18,388 bases of DNA from an uncultured Eubacteriales bacterium (lineage in GTDB: Bacteria > Bacillota > Clostridia > Christensenellales > UBA1242). Both the position numbers and the translations under genes were made by a program. This document shows, one piece after another, positions 9,301 to 16,195 of this stretch. The notes beneath the pieces are model-generated. The model worked only from the letters and a program-made list of their open reading frames with translations, made no database searches and had not been told where the DNA came from. The number at the start of each line of letters is the position of its first letter. Within the stretch, counting starts at the first letter, position 1. The stretch is from contig CADBOH010000061.1 of the NCBI GenBank assembly GCA_902796285.1, positions 1 through 18,388 on the forward strand, read 5' to 3'.

Positions 9301-10282
9301 CACAAGCATTTCTAACATCAGCGTAGTCTTCGTTAGTTTGAAATTCTTCTTTAAGTTCAGCAAAAGTTGAATTGCTACCTGCAAGGTTAGTCAATGTGTT
9401 ATAAACATTGTTGATTGCATCTTCTTGGAATAGATATTCCTTCCAAGCATCATAATAATCATCAACAATCCCATTAATAAATTGTTCATCAAACAATAGG
9501 TTTGCAAGTTTTGTGTAGAAGCTATCTGCTTTACTGTTGTCAAACACTCCACCTTCAACATATTTTTTAGTGATAGTTTTTTCTGCTTTTTCAAGAACCT
9601 TTGTGGCAGCAGCAAGTTCATCTGCATAAAGTCTCTTATATTCTTCAGCAAGAGTAACTCTTGTTGCAATAGTTTCACCAATAACATCAGTAACTATTTT
9701 TGCAAGTTTTTCAGCAGAGAGCCCAAAACCTTTGTATTCGTTTACTTTTGCAAGTTCATTGATAAGTTCTGTTGTTTGGTCAACAATCTCAAGAATGTGA
9801 AGCTCAATTTGAGCGGTTGATGAATCACTTTCTTTTTCAACGCTTACAATTTTAAAGAGTGCAGGGATATCCAATTTGATATCGATATTTTCATCACCAA
9901 GATAAGCAACGATTTTGGCAAGAGCCTCGTTTGAAACATGGTTTGCTTCAAAAATGTCAGGCAACTTTTTAGATATTGCCTTTTTTACTTTATATTGATT
10001 ATATTCGGCAGTGCCTTGCTCTGGTTGCTCCTCGTTATCCAATCCTTGAGCCTTTGCGTATGCCTCAGCGAGAGCTTCCTTTTCATCGTTTGTATAGATG
10101 TAGTCTTGCTCATCATCAGTAGGAATTACGATTTCAGGATCATCTGGCTTGACATCCGGTTTTGATGGAGTAGCTTGCTTATTTGGATTTTTAACTCCAA
10201 AATAAACGCCCACTGCTGCTCCTGCAACAACGACAGATCCAAGAATAAATCCTAAAACTTTTCCTAATCCTCTTTTTCTCAT
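6362..10282 (-). CDS. Giant membrane-anchored extracytoplasmic protein (1306 aa) with tandem aromatic C-terminal repeats
   Basis: No named family is recognised. The N-terminus MRKRGLGK plus a hydrophobic helix (about 8-30) acts as a signal anchor, with no lipobox Cys. A Pro/Lys/Asp spacer (32-60) follows, then about 1090 residues of mostly helical, acidic ectodomain. A Gly/Pro linker (SGNHGGGGETKPAEP, about 1147-1161) leads into a 145-residue tail extremely rich in Tyr/Trp/Phe (40 of 145 by count), made of two repeats of about 74 residues. The body is paralogous to the next gene's product (matching blocks near 62-140 and 609-625). There is one Cys (in NACDGW), so no disulfides. The start follows an AAAGGAGG site. 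It is the first gene of the four-gene unit and is preceded by a nested inverted repeat. Size and architecture suggest a long stalk-like surface protein with a terminal binding module, exported or controlled by the downstream ABC complex; this is inference. Confidence 0.85.
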   Translation of the reverse strand: MRKRGLGKVLGFILGSVVVAGAAVGVYFGVKNPNKQATPSKPDVKPDDPEIVIPTDDEQDYIYTNDEKEALAEAYAKAQGLDNEEQPEQGTAEYNQYKVKKAISKKLPDIFEANHVSNEALAKIVAYLGDENIDIKLDIPALFKIVSVEKESDSSTAQIELHILEIVDQTTELINELAKVNEYKGFGLSAEKLAKIVTDVIGETIATRVTLAEEYKRLYADELAAATKVLEKAEKTITKKYVEGGVFDNSKADSFYTKLANLLFDEQFINGIVDDYYDAWKEYLFQEDAINNVYNTLTNLAGSNSTFAELKEEFQTNEDYADVRNACDGWQIIMALFYEDKYEELYANDTSTTKADVLKGLIREYLSSKDFAAGDKYYDSAENVESFKDYILKVAENDIDIFEDGYTKHFNYLPIDYMVYQIHNLKNYDSNDKKKKLVSFSLSQFSNRIASVAEFMKGNNNGVIDGVEKSSDIYRFLNDLGMGHGFTDLMQNDDIIGQLVQDIQNAALNVKIATIHGKGSSNNYTYTSKRVTPFDDQSSLQRYQEAFEALYNEFTAEFAEAGSALYEAQNDMFITAVKVFGNETNKILNKYYTKMQKYLTNLVTLGFKTAQTGLSFTSVLDTSAVKDLIKGVAEGEYDHEYVARTVARTFGKIANRMKDKLGPNGVFIDMTEQEVRDAVDQIIIYPVRSIFSLAYSFGLTEIGDMDNIEEMADDIMQFISNKGKGDPLGLLYPLMKIANQVPAYASRFTGAYNQIYAGLINAMQFISTNAESGDEYFSADYISELTRALILDLQEEKELVEQGKLGEEGVVLGKRLKEAFGDARFPLLLLKTFVAFADGAGLSEPEYRDTLIEGETEVPSREQQYIEANKNFFDLLAIVLKVYGNMQQGDVASILEFLTSDMISEDSTVLQDAIDEMRPMEEGYVKMLFMLTELFDTVEQIDFTVEEINEDGEVVTRGITYDEVIAELLSEKLRDFINQMMGGSGTEGTFIFAIDGGQEKEYKYRVEMNEDGTYKMYVWDSAIKNPTENDYLDVGQGGALEAVYNELMGEVNNMVSEMAGEMLGQLPDEIGQMIDMALKQYVPMLFVMDMPLQVRDELATVLLDVVKAYTEGLNKFDKFKDYFILYLMDGKLDLKSLIQTITSFIPSGNHGGGGETKPAEPAYDTIDYFRQYWSDTYDSDTVKWLQVNQSIWNENYGYSYTYEGLFKFLQGYTNWGHSSTKQFMDNYWYDYFDNRYEYGTHEYFMQAYNVWDGQESMAYLADHQYWHQSMGYGDSYDGLRDYLINYVGMEDKQADGILYYYYDYIK
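6365..6799 (-). repeat. Two tandem Tyr/Trp-rich protein repeats of about 74 residues
   Basis: The last 145 residues (1162-1306) align with themselves at an offset of 73-75. Matching positions include DYFRQ/EYFMQ, NQSIW/HQYW, YGYSYTYEGL/MGYGDSYDGL, FKFLQGY/RDYLINY and YDYF/YDYI. The shared pattern is roughly W-x(4)-G-Y-x(2)-[ST]-Y-[ED]-G-L-x(2)-[FY]-L-x(2)-Y. Tails made of aromatic repeats of this kind often bind carbohydrate or cell-wall polymers in other families, but I cannot assign this one to a known repeat. Confidence 0.75.
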
Positions 10283-10318
10283 GTTTTGTGCCTCCTTTAA
10301 ACTCGCATGAAAGTAGAT

Positions 10319-10394
10319 ATGAGTTATTATAACCGATTTTACACACGTTTATGAGTGCATAATCTCATAGTATTACAACAATATAATAACTCAT
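10319..10394 (-). promoter_or_regulatory. Nested inverted repeats over the probable promoter of the 1306-aa gene
   Basis: Perfect 13-bp arms ATGAGTTATTATA (10319-10331) and TATAATAACTCAT (10382-10394) flank a 50-bp spacer. The spacer holds a smaller inverted repeat, ATGAG (10351-10355) and CTCAT (10364-10368), almost concentric with the outer one. On the minus strand a consensus -10 TATAAT (10331-10326) sits in one outer arm. The only -35 at 17-bp spacing is a poor TCATAA (10349-10354), which overlaps the inner repeat. The layout looks like a two-tier operator controlling a promoter that may need an activator. The ribosome site AAAGGAGG is at 10291-10298. Confidence 0.55.
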
Positions 10395-10411
10395 GTTTAA
10401 AATTTTTCAAA

Positions 10412-10441
10412 ATAAAATAAGCCCCTTTTTTATTATTTTAT
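10412..10441 (-). terminator. Weak AT-only stem-loop after the truncated PBP gene
   Basis: A 9-bp inverted repeat (ATAAAATAA at 10412-10420 with TTATTTTAT at 10433-10441) surrounds a 12-nt loop, and T-rich sequence follows on the minus strand. The stem has no G-C pairs, so it would be a weak terminator at best. It is the only candidate to separate the PBP operon from the four-gene unit. Confidence 0.25.
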
Positions 10442-10466
10442 AAATTTTTTTATTTCTTTTTTATTT

Positions 10467-11999
10467 TCAATAAAATAGTTTTACCCCACAACAAAAAAGA
10501 AAGACTCCTGTCTTCCCACCAACGTTGTAACCTTCAACAAATGTGTAATCACCTTTTTTGTTTTCTGCAAAACGCAAAAGTTCATTCATAATTGTTGATG
10601 TATTTTCACTCACAATTCCATTTTTGCTTTTATATTCTTCGCCTTTAATTTCCTGCCCTGTAGCGTTTGTAATCCCACCAAGAATATGAGGCGAATTTCT
10701 TGTGCCACCATCTATAATAGATGAAACAGCAGTTAGAAGTTGTATTGGGGTTAAGGCAATCGCGTGACCAAAGCCCATTCTGGCCAAATCCACATTTTTG
10801 ACCAATTTTTTTGCCATCATCATACCACTGCCCTCTCCGGCGATATCTACACCAGTTTTTTGACCCAGCCCAAACTTTTGCATATATTCATAAAATCTAT
10901 CAACGCCAAGCCTTAAAGCCAAATCCATGAAACAACAGTTGCAAGAATTTGCAAATGCCTCTTTTAAAGTTTGGCTACCGTGCCCGATTGTTCTCCAGCA
11001 TTTTATTTTTATCCCATCAACCATCCTATACCCAGGACAATAAAAATGATCATCAAGTGAAGTTACACCGGCCTCTAACGCCGCAGAAAGCGTTAAAATC
11101 TTAAAAGTTGACCCGGGCTCATAAATATCAGTCACAGGCTTAACCTTGCTTTGAGCAAACAGCGTTTCAAGATCATCCCTAGGCACATCATTTAAATCAA
11201 AACTAGGTTTTGTGGACAGTGCCAAAATCCCAGAAGTATTGGCGTCCATCACAATACCTGTAACGCTTTTCGCCTTTTGTTCAATCATGATTTGTTCCAG
11301 CACTTGTTCCACTATAATCTGCACTTTACTATCAATTGTCAGCGTAATATCATTGCCTGTCGTTGCTGGATAGTAGTATCTTAAACTTCCACCAATTTCT
11401 CTGCCTTGCAAATCACTTTGAACAAAGCTATATCCATCCTTACCCTTTAAGTAAGCATCAAAATATGCTTCCGCGCCCGTTTGCCCGACATTATCAACGC
11501 TTGTAAAACCTAAAATTTGCGTTAATAGATTGCCGTACTTATAGTATCGATTACTATTTTCTGCAAGATATATGCCGGATAATTTTTCACCATAAATTTT
11601 TTCAGCAATCTCCCCGTCAACCTGCATTTTTAATAAGCTTTCACTCATCTTTTTGTTTGTGATCTTTTCATAAACAAAAGAATAATCCAAATTTAAACAT
11701 GAGGCAAGCACGAGCGCCGTTTCACTTGGCATTTTCACCTCGCGTGCACGCGCATATACATTATATGTTGTATAACTCACCGCAAGAGTATCGCCCGTTC
11801 TGTCAATGATTTTGCCACGCGGTGCAATAATCGCCAAATCCCTCGTCCACTGATCTGTTGCTCTTAGTTGAAGCGCCTCACCATTAATAATTTGAATAAC
11901 AAACAAGCGCACAAAAAGTGAACAAAAAATAAAGGATATCACTAACACGATAGCGAGTATCCTTTTTTTTAATGAAAATAATGTAAAGGCTTTTTGCAA
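10467..11999 (-). CDS. Class B penicillin-binding protein (FtsI/SpoVD/PBP2B-like), truncated just after the KTG motif
   Basis: A 510-aa peptidoglycan transpeptidase of the division/sporulation type. A cytoplasmic start and one membrane helix (about 14-37) precede the dimerisation region, with the conserved APRGKIIDRTG (59-69). The transpeptidase domain has catalytic Ser297 in STFK, SCN (352-354) and KTG (496-498). It then ends after only 12 unrelated residues (VFLFCCGVKLFY). E. coli FtsI has about 90 residues after KTG, containing the last strands and helix of the fold, so the domain is probably incomplete and inactive, or the sequence is rearranged here. The start is TTG at 11999, chosen because GGAGG lies 6 nt upstream and it begins 2 nt after the ftsL-like stop. 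The rsmH/FtsL context argues for a cell-division or spore-cortex PBP. Confidence 0.9.
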   Translation of the reverse strand: MQKAFTLFSLKKRILAIVLVISFIFCSLFVRLFVIQIINGEALQLRATDQWTRDLAIIAPRGKIIDRTGDTLAVSYTTYNVYARAREVKMPSETALVLASCLNLDYSFVYEKITNKKMSESLLKMQVDGEIAEKIYGEKLSGIYLAENSNRYYKYGNLLTQILGFTSVDNVGQTGAEAYFDAYLKGKDGYSFVQSDLQGREIGGSLRYYYPATTGNDITLTIDSKVQIIVEQVLEQIMIEQKAKSVTGIVMDANTSGILALSTKPSFDLNDVPRDDLETLFAQSKVKPVTDIYEPGSTFKILTLSAALEAGVTSLDDHFYCPGYRMVDGIKIKCWRTIGHGSQTLKEAFANSCNCCFMDLALRLGVDRFYEYMQKFGLGQKTGVDIAGEGSGMMMAKKLVKNVDLARMGFGHAIALTPIQLLTAVSSIIDGGTRNSPHILGGITNATGQEIKGEEYKSKNGIVSENTSTIMNELLRFAENKKGDYTFVEGYNVGGKTGVFLFCCGVKLFY

Positions 12000-12001
12000 G
12001 A

Positions 12002-12658
12002 TTAACCTCCAAACAAGCCCCCTATGAAATTGCAAAACCTATCAAACCAATTTGATTGCTCCTTGACAGTAGTTGCTCCGTTGCCAGTTTCATTAATTGT
12101 TTCAAACAGATTTTCCATATTGTTTGAGTTTGTTGCATCAAGGTTGTGAAGATTGTTGAGATAACTCACAAGATTAACACCATACTCTGTGCTAACTTGT
12201 GCAATCTCCTTGTTTGCTGCATCAATTTGCGCAATGTTTACAATACCCCAAACGCCAAAAATCGCAAACATAATTGAAAACATAACGAGTTTAAACACAT
12301 TTCTTTTTGGTTTTGCATTTGGTTTTTCCTCTTCTTTTTCAACCTTAAAAATTTTTGAGTGTTGTTCCTCTGACAAGCTTTCTATCATATCATAGTTGGG
12401 CTTTTCTATTACAGTAGAGCTCTCACTTGCAACGATTTTTTCATCATTTTCAACATTTTTTTCGATTTTTTCTTCATTTTTTGTTTGATTTTCAGAAATT
12501 ATCTCATTTTGAGGAAATGCACTGGCTGAAAAAATATTTATAGTTTTTTCTTTTTTTTGTGGTTTATTTTCTTTAACTTCCACTTTTTTACTAAATGCTT
12601 TTTCAACTTGCTTTTTCTTTTCAACTTCAATGTCTGCAAGTAAAGTTCTCTCTTCCAT
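12002..12658 (-). CDS. FtsL-position single-pass membrane protein (218 aa), atypical
   Basis: The gene lies between rsmH and the class B PBP, the standard place of ftsL, whose product links divisome proteins and recruits the PBP. The protein has a long, highly charged Lys/Glu-rich cytoplasmic part (1-120), one membrane helix (about 121-143) and a short outside part (144-218). Only residues about 144-172 could form a coiled coil (IAQIDAANKEIAQV), shorter than usual for FtsL. The tail is Asn/Thr-rich and ends in an amphipathic, glycine-rich stretch (WFDRFCNFIGGLFGG). The long disordered cytoplasmic part and this ending are unusual. Position and topology support FtsL; sequence alone does not. 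The ATG follows AAGGGGGTGA, and the stop codon is part of the PBP start region, so the two are translationally coupled. Confidence 0.65.
   Translation of the reverse strand: MEERTLLADIEVEKKKQVEKAFSKKVEVKENKPQKKEKTINIFSASAFPQNEIISENQTKNEEKIEKNVENDEKIVASESSTVIEKPNYDMIESLSEEQHSKIFKVEKEEEKPNAKPKRNVFKLVMFSIMFAIFGVWGIVNIAQIDAANKEIAQVSTEYGVNLVSYLNNLHNLDATNSNNMENLFETINETGNGATTVKEQSNWFDRFCNFIGGLFGG
12006..12010 (-). promoter_or_regulatory. Ribosome binding site that fixes a TTG start for the PBP
   Basis: On the minus strand GGAGG is followed by TTAATC and then TTG (11999-11997). The TAA inside this spacer is the stop of the ftsL-like gene. An upstream TTG at 12035 in the same frame has no ribosome site and would add 12 residues that do not look like a PBP start. 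Confidence 0.8.
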
Positions 12659-12692
12659 AATATACTCACCCCCTTTTGCTAAAATTCTTTAT

Positions 12693-13628
12693 TTAAACAA
12701 TTTTTTCGACAACTCTTAATTTTGCACTGCTGCTTCTTGAATTTTCTTTAAGTTCATTTTCACTAGCAGTAACTGGCTTTTTGTTTATAAGATTTATCTT
12801 CTTTTTATGTCCACAAATACACACTGGTATTTTAGGTGGGCACAAACAATCTGTTGATTCTTTTTTAAACACATTTTTTACAATCCTATCTTCTAGGCTA
12901 TGAAATGTTAAAACGGCAATCCTTCCGCCCGGTGCTAACATATCAATAAATTCTTCAAGCACATCGTCAAGCCCAGTAAGTTCACCATTTACTTCAATTC
13001 TTATTGCCTGAAAAGTCTTTTTTGATACTCCTCCCTTTCCGTAAATAATCTTTTTAGGAAAACTGCTTTCAATAATGTCTTTAAGCTGAAATGTTGTTTC
13101 GATCGGCTTAACTTCTCTTGCTTTTATAATATTATCAACAATACGCCTTGCATTGTCTTCTTCACCATAACCATACAAAATTTTGAGAAGTTCTTCCCTC
13201 TTATAATAATTTACAACTTCATACGCATTTAAACTATCTCGTGTATCCATTCGCATGTCAAGTGGGCCGTCATGAAGAAAACTAAATCCTCTATCACCAT
13301 TGTCAATTTGATATGAACTGACGCCCAAATCTATAAGAATTCCATCAAGGCTATTTATGTCATTTTCTTTTAAAATTTGAGGCGCATCCTTGTAATTTGC
13401 ATGAAAAACCGCAACATTTTTGTTATTTTTAAACTTTTCACGGCAAACCTTGACTGCATCTTCATCTCTGTCAAACCCAATGAGTTTGCCTTCTTGAGAT
13501 AGCCTTTTTAAAATCTCGCTGCTATGACCTCCGCCACCCATGGTGCAGTCAACATAAACCCCGCCGGGCTTGATATTGAGCCCGGCGATAACTTCTTCAA
13601 GTAATACTGGTTTATGTTTAAATTCCAT
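12693..13628 (-). CDS. rsmH: 16S rRNA (cytosine-1402-N4)-methyltransferase RsmH
   Basis: A complete 311-aa SAM-dependent enzyme that methylates N4 of C1402 in the ribosomal P site. Visible signatures are HKPVLL (5-10), the SAM loop DCTMGGGGHS (27-36), FDRD (52-55), DLGVSSYQID (100-109), RGFSF (113-117), PLDMRMD (122-128), FQAIRIEVNGEL (206-217) and FHSLEDRIVK (242-251). A Cys-rich patch with CLCPP...VCICG (261-273) is common in Firmicute homologues. The length is normal. The start has GAGGAG just upstream, overlapping the end of the CvpA-like gene. It is usually the second dcw gene after mraZ; here the gene before it encodes a CvpA-like protein. Confidence 0.98.
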   Translation of the reverse strand: MEFKHKPVLLEEVIAGLNIKPGGVYVDCTMGGGGHSSEILKRLSQEGKLIGFDRDEDAVKVCREKFKNNKNVAVFHANYKDAPQILKENDINSLDGILIDLGVSSYQIDNGDRGFSFLHDGPLDMRMDTRDSLNAYEVVNYYKREELLKILYGYGEEDNARRIVDNIIKAREVKPIETTFQLKDIIESSFPKKIIYGKGGVSKKTFQAIRIEVNGELTGLDDVLEEFIDMLAPGGRIAVLTFHSLEDRIVKNVFKKESTDCLCPPKIPVCICGHKKKINLINKKPVTASENELKENSRSSSAKLRVVEKIV

Positions 13629-13637
13629 TAGTCTCCT

Positions 13638-16145
13638 CTAAGCTAACTTAGCCATTAAATCTACAAAGTCGATGTAAGGATAATTTGCCTCATCAAAATA
13701 TTCAACAGTGTATTCATCGTCTGGATCGCTTGCAATAAGTGCAGCAATCTCAATGCTGTAATTTGATTTAACTTTGTTTACAAGATTTATAAACGCTCCA
13801 TTGAACAATCCTGTTTCAGCCTTGCCATCAGGTTCAACCCTATAAGCGTTAACCTGCATTGCTGCAAGAAGTGCTCCTAAAACTTCTTTGTCAATATTGT
13901 TGATTGTGTCACCATCAACCTTTGTAAACTGTTTTACAATGTTGCATATTTCTTGGGCCTGATCTTCTTCCGCACCCTCAACCAATGTTACGCTATTAAT
14001 ATTGATTGTGCTACCCGCAGGCGACGTAATTTCGTCTAGCGCTGTTTTGATTGTGTTTGCAACTTCAACTCTAATGCCATCTGTTGATTTTGCGTAGAAA
14101 ATTGGTTTTAAAATTTCATCAATTTGTGCATCTGTCATATTGTCGAGCACTTCATTAAATCCATTGTCTACATTTAATATCGTATAAAGATATGTGTTGT
14201 CACCAATCTTTGCATCTTCGCTTGTAAGTCCTCTAAGAATTTGTGATATATATCCAAGATCTTTCTTCCACTCATCATAGTTTGTAAGCACACTAAAATC
14301 TACAATATCATTTTCAAGTGAAGAAAGTTTACCATCAAATATCATTTTCTTTGTAACGTTTACTTGATATAGTGGAAGAAGAATTTCACTGAGCAAGTTT
14401 TCATTGCCTTCGGCAGAAATCACTGTAGCCATATCTTCAACAGCCTCATTTGCCGGTTTTTGAATTGTTGCATACATATTGTTTGCTTTAACTTTTTCAA
14501 TTGCTGGAGCAATAAAGTTCATAAGTTGTGCGTAGTTTTGAATTGCTATGCTATTGTCATTTAAATCTTTAACCTGCCCTTCAGGTAAAGTTAAATCATT
14601 GTCACTAAGGAAGCTATCAAATATTGATTTATTTTCAGCTGTCTTTAATAAATCATTTGCCCTAACCTTATCAACAAGCGCGCCAATGTTATTTAAAATC
14701 GCTGTTGCATTATAGTCCTTGGTTGTATCTAAAAGTTGAGTTAAATCTTTAATGATATCAAGTTCAACTTGATTTAATAAAGTAGCCAAAAGTTTGCATG
14801 TTTCAGCAAAGTTTGTTGAAAGGTTATCCCATTTTTCTTTTGCCCACTCGCTAGTATCAACAGAAATTTGATCCAATTCATCAATTCCAGCCTTGCCAAT
14901 AACTTTTTCGGTTATTTTTCCAAGTGAAGCCTTAACAACATTAACATCAAATACTTTTCTTAATGCACTCTTAAAATTGTTATAATTTTCTTCATTTGTG
15001 AGTAAATTTGTAATATTTTTTGCGGTTTTTTCATTTAAATCTTTAATTCCGTCAATAATTCCTTTTTGACCTAGAGATTTAAATGCGTCGAATAATCTGT
15101 CTAAATCGTTTTTAACATAATTAAATAATGCCTCTCCAGAAAGATCTCTAATGTCATCTCCAATTTTTGTAATAACATCTTCATACTCTGTTACAAGAGC
15201 ACTATTTCTAAGGAATGAATAATTGTTGTAATTTAACACTACATCTTTAATTGCGCTTGGAACAATTGATTTAAACAGCCCACCATTTTCAATTCTTTCA
15301 ATTATTTGATTAAGTTTTGCATAGTCAATCTTTTTGAAGTTTACATTATTTGACCTTAATTGATTTGCAAAGTCTACTGCACTGTAGTAATTTACAACCT
15401 CTTGCCTAATATAAACTTTTTGGTTGTCTATGGTAACATTTGCATAATAATCAAACAAAACGTTATCCATACCAAATAGCCCAGAAACTTTTGCAAGCAA
15501 GCTTTTGTTTGCGCCTTTTATTGCAACAACTGCCTGTTCTGGCAAAATACCCTCAAGTATGGCTTTGTTGTCACCAGTATCTGCCTCAACTGTATATTCG
15601 TTTGTAGTTGTAACAGTATCTGCCGTAGATAAAAGTGATGTGAGTGGCATAAATGCAAATATGAATAAAACAAACGTTGCTCCAAGCCCGATAAATCCGC
15701 CGCTAAGCCTATGCATTGATTGCCCTTCCTTGTTTTTCATACATGTTGAGGCAACGATTCTGTAAATGATATATAATACAAGTTCAATCGCAAGAGTAAG
15801 TAATATGAAAACAACCGTGTTGCCAATAGCATATGGCAATCTTTCAAAAAATGTTTGCATGTTAGGATTATTTTCTATCAATGCGTTAACATCAGCATTT
15901 TTCTTAAGCATGTTTACAATTACTTCACTAAGTGGAATAAGCATTCCATCACTATTAACTTTGATTCCCATAATTGCATTGGTAACAACAGGCGTCAAAA
16001 AGAACGCTACAACTGCACCAATAAGCGAGACAATTGTGAAAAATAATGATTTTCTTAGTCCCCTCCACATTCCAATGAAGAATCCGGCAGCCAAAATCAC
16101 TATAAACAGGATTGTAACAATCCATGATATTGCACTTGCACTCAT
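13638..16145 (-). CDS. CvpA-like membrane protein with a giant extracytoplasmic domain (835 aa)
   Basis: The first 175 residues resemble the CvpA/colicin V production family: four hydrophobic helices (about 5-26, 34-57, 105-130, 148-172), with MWRGLRKS after helix 1 matching the family's G-x(2)-RG pattern. CvpA proteins are normally only about 160-230 aa. Here about 660 more residues follow. Positive charges in the loops at 27-33 and 129-147 place both ends outside, so this part should be extracytoplasmic. It is mostly helical, rich in Asn/Asp/Lys/Ile, has a single Cys (in QEICNIV) and no motif I can name. It is the first gene of the rsmH-PBP operon, 9 bp before rsmH, and sits where mraZ is expected. 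The ATG follows AGGAGGTTATT. A cell-envelope or division role is inferred from context only. Confidence 0.8.
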   Translation of the reverse strand: MSASAISWIVTILFIVILAAGFFIGMWRGLRKSLFFTIVSLIGAVVAFFLTPVVTNAIMGIKVNSDGMLIPLSEVIVNMLKKNADVNALIENNPNMQTFFERLPYAIGNTVVFILLTLAIELVLYIIYRIVASTCMKNKEGQSMHRLSGGFIGLGATFVLFIFAFMPLTSLLSTADTVTTTNEYTVEADTGDNKAILEGILPEQAVVAIKGANKSLLAKVSGLFGMDNVLFDYYANVTIDNQKVYIRQEVVNYYSAVDFANQLRSNNVNFKKIDYAKLNQIIERIENGGLFKSIVPSAIKDVVLNYNNYSFLRNSALVTEYEDVITKIGDDIRDLSGEALFNYVKNDLDRLFDAFKSLGQKGIIDGIKDLNEKTAKNITNLLTNEENYNNFKSALRKVFDVNVVKASLGKITEKVIGKAGIDELDQISVDTSEWAKEKWDNLSTNFAETCKLLATLLNQVELDIIKDLTQLLDTTKDYNATAILNNIGALVDKVRANDLLKTAENKSIFDSFLSDNDLTLPEGQVKDLNDNSIAIQNYAQLMNFIAPAIEKVKANNMYATIQKPANEAVEDMATVISAEGNENLLSEILLPLYQVNVTKKMIFDGKLSSLENDIVDFSVLTNYDEWKKDLGYISQILRGLTSEDAKIGDNTYLYTILNVDNGFNEVLDNMTDAQIDEILKPIFYAKSTDGIRVEVANTIKTALDEITSPAGSTININSVTLVEGAEEDQAQEICNIVKQFTKVDGDTINNIDKEVLGALLAAMQVNAYRVEPDGKAETGLFNGAFINLVNKVKSNYSIEIAALIASDPDDEYTVEYFDEANYPYIDFVDLMAKLA

Positions 16146-16166
16146 AATAACCTCCTATATAGTTAT

Positions 16167-16195
16167 AATATAACACATTTTAATATTTTTTTCAA
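16167..16195 (-). promoter_or_regulatory. Sigma-A promoter of the cvpA-like/rsmH/PBP operon
   Basis: On the minus strand TTGAAA (16195-16190) and TATATT (16172-16167) are separated by exactly 17 bp. Transcription would start near 16160, giving a very short leader before the AGGAGG site of the 835-aa gene. Confidence 0.75.

Noticed and set aside
6362..10282. Calling the 1306-aa protein an adhesin, S-layer protein or toxin
   Set aside because: No LPXTG, SLH, lipobox or toxin-domain signature is visible, so a named function would be a guess.
10440..10510. A frameshift, programmed slippage at CTTTTTT, or TGA readthrough restoring the PBP C-terminus
   Set aside because: The other two frames after KTG give short tails unlike PBPs and soon stop. 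Reading the TGA through adds only one codon (AAA) before a TAA stop.
12000..12035. Upstream TTG start at 12035 for the PBP, overlapping the ftsL-like gene
   Set aside because: It has no ribosome site, while the TTG at 11999 has GGAGG six bases upstream and gives a normal PBP N-terminus.
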